From the NCBI GenBank assembly GCA_964604825.1, contig CAZSAL010000011.1:1-63844 (forward strand): a DNA stretch of 63,844 nucleotides. Direction: 5' to 3'. Of the stretch, positions 33,109-43,786 are shown in pieces (positions within the stretch are counted from its first letter, which is position 1; each line of letters begins with the position of its first letter). The translations under genes and the position numbers were made by a program. This DNA is from CAZSAL01 sp964604825. GTDB taxonomy: Bacteria > Elusimicrobiota > Elusimicrobia > 2-01-FULL-59-12. The notes beneath the pieces are model-generated. The model had not been told where the DNA came from, made no database searches, and saw only the letters and a program-made list of their open reading frames with translations.

Positions 33109-34869
33109 ATGAAAGCTGCTCAAATCAAAAAGTCGCCTTCAATTTTCTTGAGCGGTATTCTTCTGGCGTCCACCCTTGAGGCTACGATGCCCTCTGACCC
33201 CGTCATGTCGGACGTCTCACGCGGGTTCACGTATGGGAATGCTGCGACAACGGTGTGCTCTTCTTCAGCCATTCAAACCATCACCGCATCTTATTCGACC
33301 TGCGCATTGACATGCCGCCCCTGGGCGGCACCACTCCCGTGCCTCCCCATCGCAAAATACCTCAGTCAATTATTTTCTGGGTTCCGACGGGATCTTCTGT
33401 TAAAGTGGTTGGCGAAAAAATCGGGAAAAAGAATCTTTGAAGTGGAGATTGCGGTAACATCATTTTTTGGCGTAGACGAAGGAAACGATCTCGAACGGAT
33501 CAATCGGGGGAGAGAAATCGCCAGCTATCTGGCAAACAGTTGGGACAAATCTGATGAAGCAACAACCGGCATGAGTCGCAAAAAATTCCTCAAGGAATTG
33601 ATTGACTGGATCCGCGGCGTAGGGATCACGGCCAGCGGGGAACATCGTTTCACGCCTCTGGCTCTGGCTGTTGTTAATCTCTTCCGGGGTGGGGATTTAA
33701 TGGATCCCCGCCACCTTGGCCGCATGGCTAGAGATGATCCCGCTTTTCGCTGGATGACGGAGACGAACCTTCTCTACGCCAACCCTTTCAGTGTCGAGCT
33801 CCCCTGGATTCCCCTCCGCAGGCCTATTGCCCGGTTGCCACACGCCCCGGTCATTCCGCCCGGTCGGCCCATACGTTGGCTTGATATTGGTTCAGCGCCC
33901 AAAGCCGACGGATCACCCACACTGAACCTTCTTGCCCGCACTTTTAAGCGCTGGTTGCCTGAACAACGGTTTGAGTTCATCGGGACGGATATCGCCTTTC
34001 CGCCCTGGGTCATAAGGGATGGAAAGATCGAACGGTTTAAATGGGACGCCATCGATGAGCCGACAAACCGGTTCACTCTCCACGGGATTCATTTTTGGGA
34101 TGCGCGTAATCCTGTGAATGATATTGGCTCGCCCCAGTTCCTTAGCCACTCGTTGGATGATCAGTTTGATTTTATTTCAATGTGTGCCGTTATCCACCAT
34201 TTTGGAATGGGTCAGCCAGCGAATAGTCACTGTCTGGATCGGGATTCCACCGGGCCTATCCGATGGGTCGAAGATAACGGACAGGACATCGACGCCCCAG
34301 CATTCGACTTAATAACTGAGAAGCAGAAGAAAGCCATAAATAACGCTCTGCGGCACTTGAACCCGGAAGGGGGCATATTCTTCTTTTACCCGACACTCCA
34401 CTATGAGACAGGTGAGGTGGGCGAGGATCTTTACTGGGTCATCCAGAGAGAAGGAGAGAATTCGTACCGGCTCCTATCGAATGGAATACCCCTCCGTCCG
34501 GATACTCGTCGCATGGAGTCCGAGAAGTGCGTGATGAACGGTTCTCACGACGAGCGGTTCAAAAATCCTGGGTTCGAACAGCGCTATCCCGAATGGTCGG
34601 CGGCCGCAAAAACCGAACTTGGCCGCTGGCTGCACCGGGCTGACCTCCTGGTGTTTCGCTATCAACGGCGTGGAAACGGTATTTGGGCTGGCATTAGCCG
34701 TCTTGCTGCACGCATGAATGATTCTAACGCTTCGCTACGAGAATTGTTTGAAGCATATCTGGCGCTCATCCCCGCGTCGGAACACCGGAAAGCCAAATTA
34801 CTGAGCGGAGTTGAGCGGTTTGAAAGCGATCAATTACGATTTAGAAGTGATCCCAAGCGCTCAGCATAG
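33109..34869 (+). CDS. Exported Rossmann-fold (methyltransferase-like) protein
   Basis: 586 aa; ATG preceded by AGGAG 8-12 nt upstream. Residues 1-25 look like a signal peptide. The centre has a class I methyltransferase pattern: WLDIGSAP (motif I, about residue 256), FIGTDIAFP (motif II, acidic end of strand 2), FWDAR, then FDFISMCAVIHHFG (motif IV region) and ALRHLNPEGGIFFFYP (strand 5). Target unknown. Residues 1-230 have no family I recognise. It sits between two giant genes and has its own copy of the shared upstream module. The C-terminus is KRSA, close to the AA ends of the giants. A cytosolic enzyme fold behind a signal peptide is unusual. Confidence 0.7.
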   Translation: MKAAQIKKSPSIFLSGILLASTLEATMPSDPVMSDVSRGFTYGNAATTVCSSSAIQTITASYSTCALTCRPWAAPLPCLPIAKYLSQLFSGFRRDLLLKWLAKKSGKRIFEVEIAVTSFFGVDEGNDLERINRGREIASYLANSWDKSDEATTGMSRKKFLKELIDWIRGVGITASGEHRFTPLALAVVNLFRGGDLMDPRHLGRMARDDPAFRWMTETNLLYANPFSVELPWIPLRRPIARLPHAPVIPPGRPIRWLDIGSAPKADGSPTLNLLARTFKRWLPEQRFEFIGTDIAFPPWVIRDGKIERFKWDAIDEPTNRFTLHGIHFWDARNPVNDIGSPQFLSHSLDDQFDFISMCAVIHHFGMGQPANSHCLDRDSTGPIRWVEDNGQDIDAPAFDLITEKQKKAINNALRHLNPEGGIFFFYPTLHYETGEVGEDLYWVIQREGENSYRLLSNGIPLRPDTRRMESEKCVMNGSHDERFKNPGFEQRYPEWSAAAKTELGRWLHRADLLVFRYQRRGNGIWAGISRLAARMNDSNASLRELFEAYLALIPASEHRKAKLLSGVERFESDQLRFRSDPKRSA

Positions 34870-34870
34870 G

Positions 34871-34949
34871 CCCAGAAAAATCTGGGCTGTTCAGTCCCAA
34901 ACATTTAGCCTTCCGTTCTATTGTTCTACCGCCGCCACCACGCTACATT
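34871..34949 (+). promoter_or_regulatory. Giant-gene upstream module, copy C
   Basis: CCCAGA...TCTGGG (34871-34886), 17 nt, TTTAGCC (34904-34910), 10 nt, TTGTTC (34921-34926), 17 nt, TACATT (34944-34949). The ATG at 34959 follows the -10 by nine nt, so the leader is only two or three nt. Confidence 0.8.
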
Positions 34950-34958
34950 AATATTGAA

Positions 34959-37900
34959 ATGAGAATTATCGTCCTCCGTCGGTTTATCCGCGCCGTCTGC
35001 CTGTTTATCATAAGCTCGCTTATCATCCAATCCATTGAGGTCAGTTTCGGGTATCAAGTTATAGAAGTCGCAGCGTATCGTAACGGTGTCTTTATATCGA
35101 GACGTCCTTGCGAAACGCGAATCGAAACTGTTCTTGATGAACAGGCTCTCTCCGCCCGCCTCATCGAATCCCCGGAACACATCATCAGCCCCTTCGTGCG
35201 TGAACGGCAGACTGTAACGCGGAACACATCCGGCCTGTTGCAACTGATAAGAAAAACCGTCCCGCTCAGCAGAAGAGTGAATGATCGGTTTCCACCTGAT
35301 CGTCGCGCAGATTTAATTCTTGGAATTGGCGCAGGATTTAAAAATGATGGAGGCCCGAGCAATTTAAGCATTGCTGTCGCTGAAAAGTGTGCCGCATTGG
35401 TGCGGGAGGGTGTTGCGCCTAGAATCATGCTAAGCGGAGGATCAATCGTCAGAGGAGCTTCCGAAGAAGAAAAAATGCGGGACGTTTTAAATGAAATGGG
35501 AATTATGCGCGATATCGTTCTTGCGCGTGCCCCAAATCGTTCTGCCAGCAGTCATCTTATGCCGGAGTATGTGGCGAGAGCTTTTGGTGAACACTGGCCG
35601 CAGCGCGTAATAATCGTGGCCCACCCCTTACATCTACCGCGCGTTCTCTGGCTTTTTGAACACGCTTTCCCTGAAATCGAGTTTTATCCAGTAAATGCCC
35701 GAGAAGCATATGACCCTGAATCGAATCAACTTAGACTGCATAATTCTTTCTGGTTTACCGTATGGAACGGACTCGCTTTTTGCCATCATCGCATGTTCCC
35801 GCCCAAACGAGCGGATGTATCTCATTTGGCTGCAAGGATTGAGGCCCGCTCCGATGACGTAATTGGCTCAGTGGGGCGTGCCGGACCTCATCTTAAGGTC
35901 ACGGCCTCGGTCTGGAGCAAGAGCGGTGTCCTGACGGGTTTCGTGGCCCCGCTTGACACATTTGGGAATCCGCTGAAAGACAAGAGCAAGTTTCTTCCCG
36001 TTGAGTTGACATACGATGCTCCAACCTCTGATGAAATGGTTCGTTTGCAGGAGCATTTGCAGACGATTCGGTGGGCCCTGGAAGATACCTTAGCTTCTCC
36101 AAGCAAGATGCCTGAGCTGTACCGCACATTGATAACAGCTTTTTCTAATAACCTTCCAGAGTTTAACCTGCAATGCGTTAGTATCCTGCGCGGGCCGCCA
36201 TTGTTGGACAGTGAAGGCCGGCAACTATTGCTGGGTTGTGCGACTAAGGATCAGATATTTTTGCATGGATCGATGCTTCGCAGTCCGGTCTGGCTGCTGC
36301 ATGAAATGCTAGAGCAATTTTTGGGAAACCAATTGCCATCGCGGAATGGGAAGGTCACGCTATCATGCCAGACTCCAGCCGGGAAGTCTTTCAAAGTCCG
36401 TGTATCCGCTCATAAGCTGGCACGAGGATTTGGCCATCGCGCTCGTGAAAGCCTCACAGATAATACCCCGACATTGACACGAGAAGACCGCATTCTTAAG
36501 AAGCTTGGGGATACCTACGGCAGGGGTCTGCAAGGATGGCTTTCTTTCCGGCGTTTCCTCCTTGATGGTGTCGAATTTCACAATGACAGGGGTACGCAAT
36601 TTGTTGAAGAAGACAATCTGCATAATTTGGTCGATGAGCATTCCGCTGTTTTGGTGGAACCTCATCCTGATGATATCGCGCTGAACATGGGTGCGATGGC
36701 GCAGGCCTATGCGGGGGTTGTTGGTAGCGGTGATGAAGGAAGATTATCGATGGTCACCATTACGTGGGACCCAGAGGGTGTTCGCGATGAATGGGTTTAT
36801 CACTTGCTTACGGGAAAATCCCTGAGTAATCCACTGACGCCGAAAGATAAGGCAAAACTGGAGAACCTGAAGCAGCGCATTAAGCCGGATGCCTGGCGAC
36901 AATTCAAGCGTCACGTTCGTTTTGACGAGGGGCTTGCCGGTGCCCAATGCCTTATTGGTTCAATGCGCGCCGCGGATGGCCAGTATGAATCCTTTGGTTT
37001 GGATCTTGAGGTGGTAGACCGCGTAGTCCGACCTTCCAACGGCAAGTTCCTTTCATATGTGAGCAAGTTTCGTTCGCCTGTGCAGGAAGAATTTGAACGC
37101 GTGGAACGGTATGTCGAACGGCATAATGACGCGAAATTCTTTTTTCTGCCGTCACCCTTTGACCGGCACCAGCATCATTTCGATGTGACGCGGATGTTCT
37201 TGCCTGCCATAGCCAGGCATGCACCTAAGGCGCGTGTGATTTTCTATGAGAGCATGCGGGGCTTCAATGACGAAAATCTCATGCCTAATTTGCTCTACTT
37301 TTTTGGAGTTGGGGGACACGAACAAAAACTGGCGAACATTAAAACTTCATTTGGGAGCCAGATGGAACGCAACGATTATGATGCGCAGTTGAGACAGCTG
37401 GCCCATCAACGAGCCTTCTTGGAAACCAGCATTTCGTCGTGGGGGCTTTCGAAAGAAGCAGACGATGCGGAACGGTTTGTCTCTGGGACGGTCCGGTTTC
37501 ACGTGAATCATCTGCAGTTAATTGGAAACGCTGCAAAAGGTCCGATTGAAAGTCCGGACAAGCAGTTCTCCGCACCAGATACGGTGCTTGTCATTCCTCT
37601 GGAACTGGAAGATTTTTCCGAACAAAATATCGGGTTGGTGATGTTGTCCAAAACGTCCGGTGTTGTGTTCACCGATGAAAAAGCTTCGCAGACGATAAAA
37701 TTGGGGATGAGAACCCGTTTGGCAGCCTTGCTGGAACATGCCGCGGGGGGCATGGGGGTCGGTCGAGATCTGGTTGTAAGGCTGGTGGTGACCCGAGATA
37801 TCCCAGAAATCAACGGCCGCAGAGGATCAATGGCTTATGATCAGGCGACTAACACATTTTATGTCCATCCGGTAATGCTTACCGAAACTGTGCCGCTCGA

Positions 37901-40900
37901 TTATGCGATGCTGGTGGCGGATCATGAATTGATCGCTCATGCCTATATGGGTCTGGGTGAAGAGGCCGCTCAAGACTTTTCCGCGCGATCGGCATCGCAA
38001 TCCCGCGACGTGCTTCAGGCAGTCGTTTCCCTCCTTTCGTCAGCTTGTCCCGTTGTTATTGATCCGTCCTTTTTACGATTGATTTTAGCCGCGGCTCCTC
38101 CGGATGCCTATCCGGATCTGCTGGGGCGGCTGCGAAACCTGGCGCCGTTGCCAGTTAAACTTCTGGCCATCGATTGGACGGAGACCATTGTCAATTTTGA
38201 TCCTCAAACAAAAATCAAAACTCTTATTCCGGGAGCAGTGAAGCTCCTGCGAAAACTAAGAGCCGTAGGAATCAAGGTGCGGATTGTCACGACAAACGAG
38301 GCCGAGGATACGAAAAAGACTTTGAGTCAGTTTATTCGCGACGGTTTGATGGAAGACGGATTAATTGACGGAGTATTAGGCGGCCCGAAAGGCAAAAAAG
38401 ATCATCTCAAAGCGCTGATCGGTCAGGGTTTCAAGGTCGATGAGATGGTCATGCTGGGAGACCATCCCAATGATATGAGAGATGCCGAAGCCTCCGGCGT
38501 AGCCAGGATTGGCATTAATCGCGATCCAGCGCAAACCGAAGAGTTCCAGCGGCATTCTCCAGCCGCGCTCATTTCAGGCCTGGAGGATACGGAAAATGTT
38601 GTCGCTCAAATTCTCGGCGCGCCCGCACGGCAAAAGGCCGCAAATCTTTCTGATCTGGTTGATAAAGCGCTGGAAATCCATTCTCATGAGGAGCGAACCG
38701 GCCTGCTGCGGGCGAAAATTTCTGAAATAACAGCGGATAAATACTTCACGGAAAAAGGCATTGCATACCTCCCGGCAAAGTCCGGACGATTGATTGTGAT
38801 CGGCGACCTGCACGGCGATCTGTCCACTTTGGAGCGCCTGCTGAATCAGGCCGGCTACACCTCGGAAGGGAATTCCAAGGCTTCTGATCCGGTCTACCTT
38901 GTTTTCGCCGGTGATTACGCGGACAGAGGAACACAGAGCTTAGCCGTGGCATTGAAGGTGATGCAGATGAAGGTCTCGGATCCGGACCATGTCATTCTGC
39001 TGGCAGGCAATCATGACCTTTTCGGGTCTGCAGTGGTTCATGCCGCTGTGGGGCACGGCGAAAGAATATTCATGGATGAGCTGATCGGCCAGCTGGGACC
39101 CACAAAAGGGCAGAGCCTTTACAACAAATGGTTTGGTCTTATGGAAACGGCGCCGACACTGCTGGTTACAGCCTCCGGTATTACTGTTTGTCATGCCGCG
39201 CCGCCTTCGACGAAGGCCGGATTTGATGCTGATGCAAGCCATCCGGGTCTTTTGTCGATTGCCAATGACGATTTCCAGCGCCGCCAGCTGGCGAATAACC
39301 CCATCCGCCTGCCCGCAAATGCGGGGGAGGAAGAATACGGGGACGTGATCAACGGCGCAGATGAAATGCACGAAACAATCATGGATCGTCCCGGGTATTA
39401 TTGGATCGGCCGACAAGGAATTGAAACGTTTCTCAAAGCTGTAGGCGGTCACATCCTCGTTCGCGGGCACGATGCCACGGCCCCTGCGGACAAATCCTTC
39501 TTCGATCACCGAGTCCTGACGGTTATTTCCACCGATTACCGCAGTCATGATCATGGGTATCCGGTGGGGAAAGAGATTGTGGGCCGGTACGCCGAATTTG
39601 ACCTGAGCCGTAATTATGACCAGATCGATCCCGCCCAAGTAGTACGATATTCCTGGTCCGGAGAGATCAAGACTCGTTCAGGGCAGGCGCTTGGTTCTTA
39701 TGAAGTCCGTGAATGGAATCCTGGTGGCCGAGGAGCGTGGGTTCCTTACGCCGTCCTGCGATTTCATCCCGAGGATGGAATGACCGCGGCGATTTCCGTG
39801 GATTCGGAGTTGGATGGGAAACTGCATCCGGTGGATCGGCGATTTAATTATGCGGTTTACAAAGACGGGGATAATGAGTTGCCTGGCCATCCCGCCATTC
39901 ACGAACAGAAGATAAAAAGCGTTCAATGGCATCTCCAAAACCTGGGTCTGCGGTTTGGGGGGGAGCGAATCGTTGCGGCTTCCGTTGGGAACGAAGATCT
40001 CTTCTGGGATAAAGGCGTAGTGACTTATAACGGCGGTAAGTTTTATCACAATATCGGCGAAGATGTCCGAACTCGCGCCTACCCGATGCTGGTGGTGTGG
40101 AAGAATGGCCGCATAACGATCGAGCCGGATGTGAAATTTGATTCATTAGGTGAAGAAGGGTACGCTAGGGTGCTGATTGGCGGTTCAGACCGCACGGAGG
40201 ATATAGAGGACGCAACATTTGTCCAGTTGATCAAGGATGAAAGGGGGTTTGTCGACCCTGCTGACAATTCCGACTGGTACAGTGATCTGCGCCACCTATT
40301 TTCGGTACCCGCTCTGAGACACGCCGATTTCCCTGACATTCCTCCCGATGATGAATTGATGAGTGGGGCCATCAATTTCGGCATGGACCAGTTAAACACT
40401 GGAGACCGGAGGACGAATGTTCATTCAGCGGCAAGCGGGCCCGTGACGCTGGATCTGACGGTTCGTTACAAGTCGCGCGATGGCAATCCCGGCGAATTCC
40501 AACTGACGCCTGATGAACTACGCCCTAAGTTGGCACAACTCGACTATGTGGAGGTCCCCGGCAGGCCGCAGAATCGAGGGGAATTCCACTTTATTAGTGA
40601 CGGCCGCCGTGTGGAAATATGTTTACTGGAAAACCACTACCCTTTCAATATGGTCGGCATCACGAAACAGGGGGAATTCGTCAATGTCCTTATGGGCGGT
40701 CTTTCCGGACGTGCGGGTCCGACCATAAAAGAAGCCTATGAAATGGCCAAACAACTGGGTCTCGAGCGTGCCGGCATTGTCGATCAGGGCGGAAGCGTCC
40801 GGCTGCTGGTCGGTGACCAGTCAATTATCACGCCAAACCGGTCTGCGAAATCCACATCCATCATTGCCTACACGGTTCCGTTAGCGGTGATGGACGGTCT

Positions 40901-43763
40901 CGGCGAAGTGATTCCCGCCATTAAAGCGGCCTGGGATGAGGAACTTCGCGCCAGCATTTTCAACGCCAATCACAAGAAAATTGTCAGCGCGTTCAACGCG
41001 GATGTCAGGGCGATTCAATTCAAAAAGGTTGGCGGTTATGTGGCGGGGCTTACGCCATTTGTTCAGCAGGGGACGGACAAGGTCAAAAGCAGCCCGCCGG
41101 GGTCATTTGATTTTCGCAATATACCTGCGAGAGCCAAACTCTTCGCGATAAACCTGGCGGGCAAACTGGGGCTGGTCGCTTTCACAAATGAGCCCGGGTT
41201 GCTCTATCACACCCTGATAATTCCGGATATCAATAATGAAAATCTGCCAGCTTCTCCGGTGACTGCAGAAGCGTTGCGTGGCATGCTGAAGATCCAGAAA
41301 AGTCCGGAAGGCAGGAACGTCCGTTTCTTTTCAAACAGCCTGCATGGCTGGGCCATGGTCAATCATCTGCATTTCCATGTTTTTCCCATGGATCAAGTCG
41401 AGGACTACCTGACCGATTCTGATCTTCCGATGGAAAAGGGAGGTCTGGAACGGGTTGCAGAAAGCGACGGTGTCGTCATATCCCGTCTGACAGGCTACAG
41501 CGGTCGAGCGGCCGTCTTTTCAGGTTCGAATATAGAGAAGTTGACGGAAGAAGCGGCCCAGTTTGCCCGGTTCCTAGATAGGAAGGGAATCGCTCATCAC
41601 GTTATTATTTCTAAAGGAATCATTTATATCATTCCCCGCCGCGTGTCAGCATCGATGGGGTCTGAGCGATGGGAAAGGAAAATCGGCGCTCTGGAGTTCG
41701 CGGGGATCATTCTCCTGAATCGAAAAGAAGACTACGATGATATCACGCCAGACCAGATCGCAGAGGAGATTGAGGATTCGTCCTATAGCGAAGCGTGGCT
41801 TAAAGACACCCTTGATGATTACCTGGCTTCCCGCAGGCTGGGCTGGGTGAATTTTCGTGCCGAAGCTGATTTGAGGGGATGGGGGGGGAGGGTTCCAGGG
41901 ATTCAATTATTTATTGATCAGAACCCTTCCCATCTTTTAATCCGGAATCCTGCCGGAAAACCGGTGCTCAACAAGTCGGACCTGGATGTCGACATCCAGG
42001 TTATGCTTGGGAGTCATACCCTTTACGAAGGAAAGGAAACACTTCAGATCCCCGCGGCATTAGCAGATCAATTGGAGCGGCAGCCTGAAATGGCCGAATG
42101 CCTGCTGTCCTATCATCGCAGTGTAGAAGCAGGTTCGTCCGCATCCCCTGATGAGCGTCTGCAGGATTTCGCCAGGCAAGCGGCCTGGGAATATTACCAG
42201 GCTTGGCGTCTTGCACAGGATAAAGTGGCGGCGGGAGAAGGGATTACAGAAATGAATTTGAGCGTGCCCAGGGCGCACCTTGGAGGAAATAAGGTTGATA
42301 TCCTTAATCTTCAATACACCGTGCCCCAGGACTCCGAAGTCGGCCAGAATCTGGCCAAACTGATCACAGATTTTAAGACCGCCCTGGCGAGGGAAGGGAT
42401 AGCGGATAAAGTTGAATTGATCGATTCGTCCCACCTTCATATGAGCATTGGCGGCGTTGCCCGTAAAAAAAGTTTCACTGATACGGACGAAAATCGGTTT
42501 CGGGAGGCGGCTTTGGATGTGACAGGAGAAAAACCCCAGTCACGGATAGAATTTGGGCGCGTGTACTTTTATGCTCCCGCTGCGGCGATCTGTCTGCTTG
42601 CCCAGCCTAAGGACGGAGGCGCCGTGCGTGCGATGGCTCGGCAGTTGCACGAAGAATTCATCGGTGGCCAGCCCCTGAATAATTTCCACATCACGTTGGG
42701 ATACTTGAGAGAGCCGATGTCGCCGAAGGAGTATCGATCATTCATGGCGATTATCGACCGGTTCCGTGACACGCTGTTCGGTATGGTGAAGATGGAAGAA
42801 CTTGAAGCAATCCGGCTTCGTGGGGTGCTGGACACTCCCAGGCCGCTGGGTGTTTATAAATTAGGGACAACATATCGTATTCAAGCCACAGCGTTCCCGG
42901 TTCTGGGAACAGGAGTTGTCGGGCGGGAACCGACCAGTATCCCTCAAAAGGTTCGCCAAGCGGGGAGAATCTTGCGGGGGTATCTTGCTGTACAAGAAAA
43001 GCTTTCAGACGATATCGACGGTATTGTCATATTCGGGAACGATCTGCTTGCAGTCCCAATAAAAATCGCAGACCTGTATGGCAGATTAAAAAACAAACCA
43101 TGGATCATTGTTTCAGGCAAGACAGGCAGGGGCACACGAAAGGAATGGAGGGTGGTGAATAAAACGGAGGCGGAGGGAATTCATGACATTTTGGTAGACT
43201 CCGGTGTTTCCAACGACAAAATTTATTTGGAAAAAGATGCGACCAATACAGGTCTGAATGCCAAAAAATCCTTGGGAATAATGGTAGATAAAGGTCTTGA
43301 TCGGAAAAAGGTAATAGTTGTTCAGACGCCGATGCAGCAACTCCGTGCGGGACTTACAGCTGCGCAGGAATATGGCGCGGATACGGAAGTTATCAATTGG
43401 GTCCCTTTTATCCCTGCCTTTGACCGGGTTCCTGATGGAGAATGGAGTAGGGCCGAGTGGAACCGCAGAATTCTCTGGGATGCCGCAGGTGAGGTTTTCC
43501 GGATTATCGATTATCCGTGGCAGGGATTTATGAAAGAGCCTTATTTAGACAATGCCCAATGGAGCGAACTGCTCCAGGCAGCCATCGTCGTCGGCGAATT
43601 CCTGTTGAAAGATTTCAGCATCCCGGAAACGGAAAGAAGAAAACTGCAGAGTATATGGCTCCCGACTATTGTTGAGACATTAGCGTCGGGTTCCCTTGGG
43701 GAAAATCGAATCCCGGCGTCTTGCGGAACTCCTTCGCCAATGGTTCTTAAGCGAGCGGCCTAG
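34959..43763 (+). CDS. Giant multi-enzyme exported protein (DUF218, PIG-L, HAD, PPP, NAGPA-like, HIT, 2H, DUF218)
   Basis: 2934 aa with an N-terminal signal/anchor helix (residues 5-32). Modules in order: DUF218/YdcF-like (118-276); PIG-L/LmbE deacetylase-like (HPDD 569-572, HQHH 737-740); HELIAH near 990; HAD phosphatase (Asp1072 in DWTET, GDHPND 1167-1172); PPP metallophosphatase (GDLHGD 1282-1287, GDYADRG 1318-1324, GNHD 1350-1353, late RGHD); NAGPA-like phosphodiester glycosidase pattern (about 1898-1958); HIT/GalT-like HLHFHVF (2136-2142); 2H phosphoesterase (HLHMS 2492-2496, HIT 2577-2579); second DUF218 (about 2687-2850). It ends VLKRAA. HAD motif I has Thr where the second Asp is normal, so that module may be impaired. 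Most modules act on phosphate esters, suggesting processing of nucleotides, NAD/RNA debris or lipid-linked sugars. That role is inference. Confidence 0.82.
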   Translation: MRIIVLRRFIRAVCLFIISSLIIQSIEVSFGYQVIEVAAYRNGVFISRRPCETRIETVLDEQALSARLIESPEHIISPFVRERQTVTRNTSGLLQLIRKTVPLSRRVNDRFPPDRRADLILGIGAGFKNDGGPSNLSIAVAEKCAALVREGVAPRIMLSGGSIVRGASEEEKMRDVLNEMGIMRDIVLARAPNRSASSHLMPEYVARAFGEHWPQRVIIVAHPLHLPRVLWLFEHAFPEIEFYPVNAREAYDPESNQLRLHNSFWFTVWNGLAFCHHRMFPPKRADVSHLAARIEARSDDVIGSVGRAGPHLKVTASVWSKSGVLTGFVAPLDTFGNPLKDKSKFLPVELTYDAPTSDEMVRLQEHLQTIRWALEDTLASPSKMPELYRTLITAFSNNLPEFNLQCVSILRGPPLLDSEGRQLLLGCATKDQIFLHGSMLRSPVWLLHEMLEQFLGNQLPSRNGKVTLSCQTPAGKSFKVRVSAHKLARGFGHRARESLTDNTPTLTREDRILKKLGDTYGRGLQGWLSFRRFLLDGVEFHNDRGTQFVEEDNLHNLVDEHSAVLVEPHPDDIALNMGAMAQAYAGVVGSGDEGRLSMVTITWDPEGVRDEWVYHLLTGKSLSNPLTPKDKAKLENLKQRIKPDAWRQFKRHVRFDEGLAGAQCLIGSMRAADGQYESFGLDLEVVDRVVRPSNGKFLSYVSKFRSPVQEEFERVERYVERHNDAKFFFLPSPFDRHQHHFDVTRMFLPAIARHAPKARVIFYESMRGFNDENLMPNLLYFFGVGGHEQKLANIKTSFGSQMERNDYDAQLRQLAHQRAFLETSISSWGLSKEADDAERFVSGTVRFHVNHLQLIGNAAKGPIESPDKQFSAPDTVLVIPLELEDFSEQNIGLVMLSKTSGVVFTDEKASQTIKLGMRTRLAALLEHAAGGMGVGRDLVVRLVVTRDIPEINGRRGSMAYDQATNTFYVHPVMLTETVPLDYAMLVADHELIAHAYMGLGEEAAQDFSARSASQSRDVLQAVVSLLSSACPVVIDPSFLRLILAAAPPDAYPDLLGRLRNLAPLPVKLLAIDWTETIVNFDPQTKIKTLIPGAVKLLRKLRAVGIKVRIVTTNEAEDTKKTLSQFIRDGLMEDGLIDGVLGGPKGKKDHLKALIGQGFKVDEMVMLGDHPNDMRDAEASGVARIGINRDPAQTEEFQRHSPAALISGLEDTENVVAQILGAPARQKAANLSDLVDKALEIHSHEERTGLLRAKISEITADKYFTEKGIAYLPAKSGRLIVIGDLHGDLSTLERLLNQAGYTSEGNSKASDPVYLVFAGDYADRGTQSLAVALKVMQMKVSDPDHVILLAGNHDLFGSAVVHAAVGHGERIFMDELIGQLGPTKGQSLYNKWFGLMETAPTLLVTASGITVCHAAPPSTKAGFDADASHPGLLSIANDDFQRRQLANNPIRLPANAGEEEYGDVINGADEMHETIMDRPGYYWIGRQGIETFLKAVGGHILVRGHDATAPADKSFFDHRVLTVISTDYRSHDHGYPVGKEIVGRYAEFDLSRNYDQIDPAQVVRYSWSGEIKTRSGQALGSYEVREWNPGGRGAWVPYAVLRFHPEDGMTAAISVDSELDGKLHPVDRRFNYAVYKDGDNELPGHPAIHEQKIKSVQWHLQNLGLRFGGERIVAASVGNEDLFWDKGVVTYNGGKFYHNIGEDVRTRAYPMLVVWKNGRITIEPDVKFDSLGEEGYARVLIGGSDRTEDIEDATFVQLIKDERGFVDPADNSDWYSDLRHLFSVPALRHADFPDIPPDDELMSGAINFGMDQLNTGDRRTNVHSAASGPVTLDLTVRYKSRDGNPGEFQLTPDELRPKLAQLDYVEVPGRPQNRGEFHFISDGRRVEICLLENHYPFNMVGITKQGEFVNVLMGGLSGRAGPTIKEAYEMAKQLGLERAGIVDQGGSVRLLVGDQSIITPNRSAKSTSIIAYTVPLAVMDGLGEVIPAIKAAWDEELRASIFNANHKKIVSAFNADVRAIQFKKVGGYVAGLTPFVQQGTDKVKSSPPGSFDFRNIPARAKLFAINLAGKLGLVAFTNEPGLLYHTLIIPDINNENLPASPVTAEALRGMLKIQKSPEGRNVRFFSNSLHGWAMVNHLHFHVFPMDQVEDYLTDSDLPMEKGGLERVAESDGVVISRLTGYSGRAAVFSGSNIEKLTEEAAQFARFLDRKGIAHHVIISKGIIYIIPRRVSASMGSERWERKIGALEFAGIILLNRKEDYDDITPDQIAEEIEDSSYSEAWLKDTLDDYLASRRLGWVNFRAEADLRGWGGRVPGIQLFIDQNPSHLLIRNPAGKPVLNKSDLDVDIQVMLGSHTLYEGKETLQIPAALADQLERQPEMAECLLSYHRSVEAGSSASPDERLQDFARQAAWEYYQAWRLAQDKVAAGEGITEMNLSVPRAHLGGNKVDILNLQYTVPQDSEVGQNLAKLITDFKTALAREGIADKVELIDSSHLHMSIGGVARKKSFTDTDENRFREAALDVTGEKPQSRIEFGRVYFYAPAAAICLLAQPKDGGAVRAMARQLHEEFIGGQPLNNFHITLGYLREPMSPKEYRSFMAIIDRFRDTLFGMVKMEELEAIRLRGVLDTPRPLGVYKLGTTYRIQATAFPVLGTGVVGREPTSIPQKVRQAGRILRGYLAVQEKLSDDIDGIVIFGNDLLAVPIKIADLYGRLKNKPWIIVSGKTGRGTRKEWRVVNKTEAEGIHDILVDSGVSNDKIYLEKDATNTGLNAKKSLGIMVDKGLDRKKVIVVQTPMQQLRAGLTAAQEYGADTEVINWVPFIPAFDRVPDGEWSRAEWNRRILWDAAGEVFRIIDYPWQGFMKEPYLDNAQWSELLQAAIVVGEFLLKDFSIPETERRKLQSIWLPTIVETLASGSLGENRIPASCGTPSPMVLKRAA

Positions 43764-43786
43764 CTTCTTTCCCCGAGCTTTAAAGG

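Noticed and set aside
34871..34949. Cyclic-di-GMP or other known riboswitch in the shared upstream module
   Set aside because: No GEMM core is present, and the conserved part sits upstream of the predicted transcription start.
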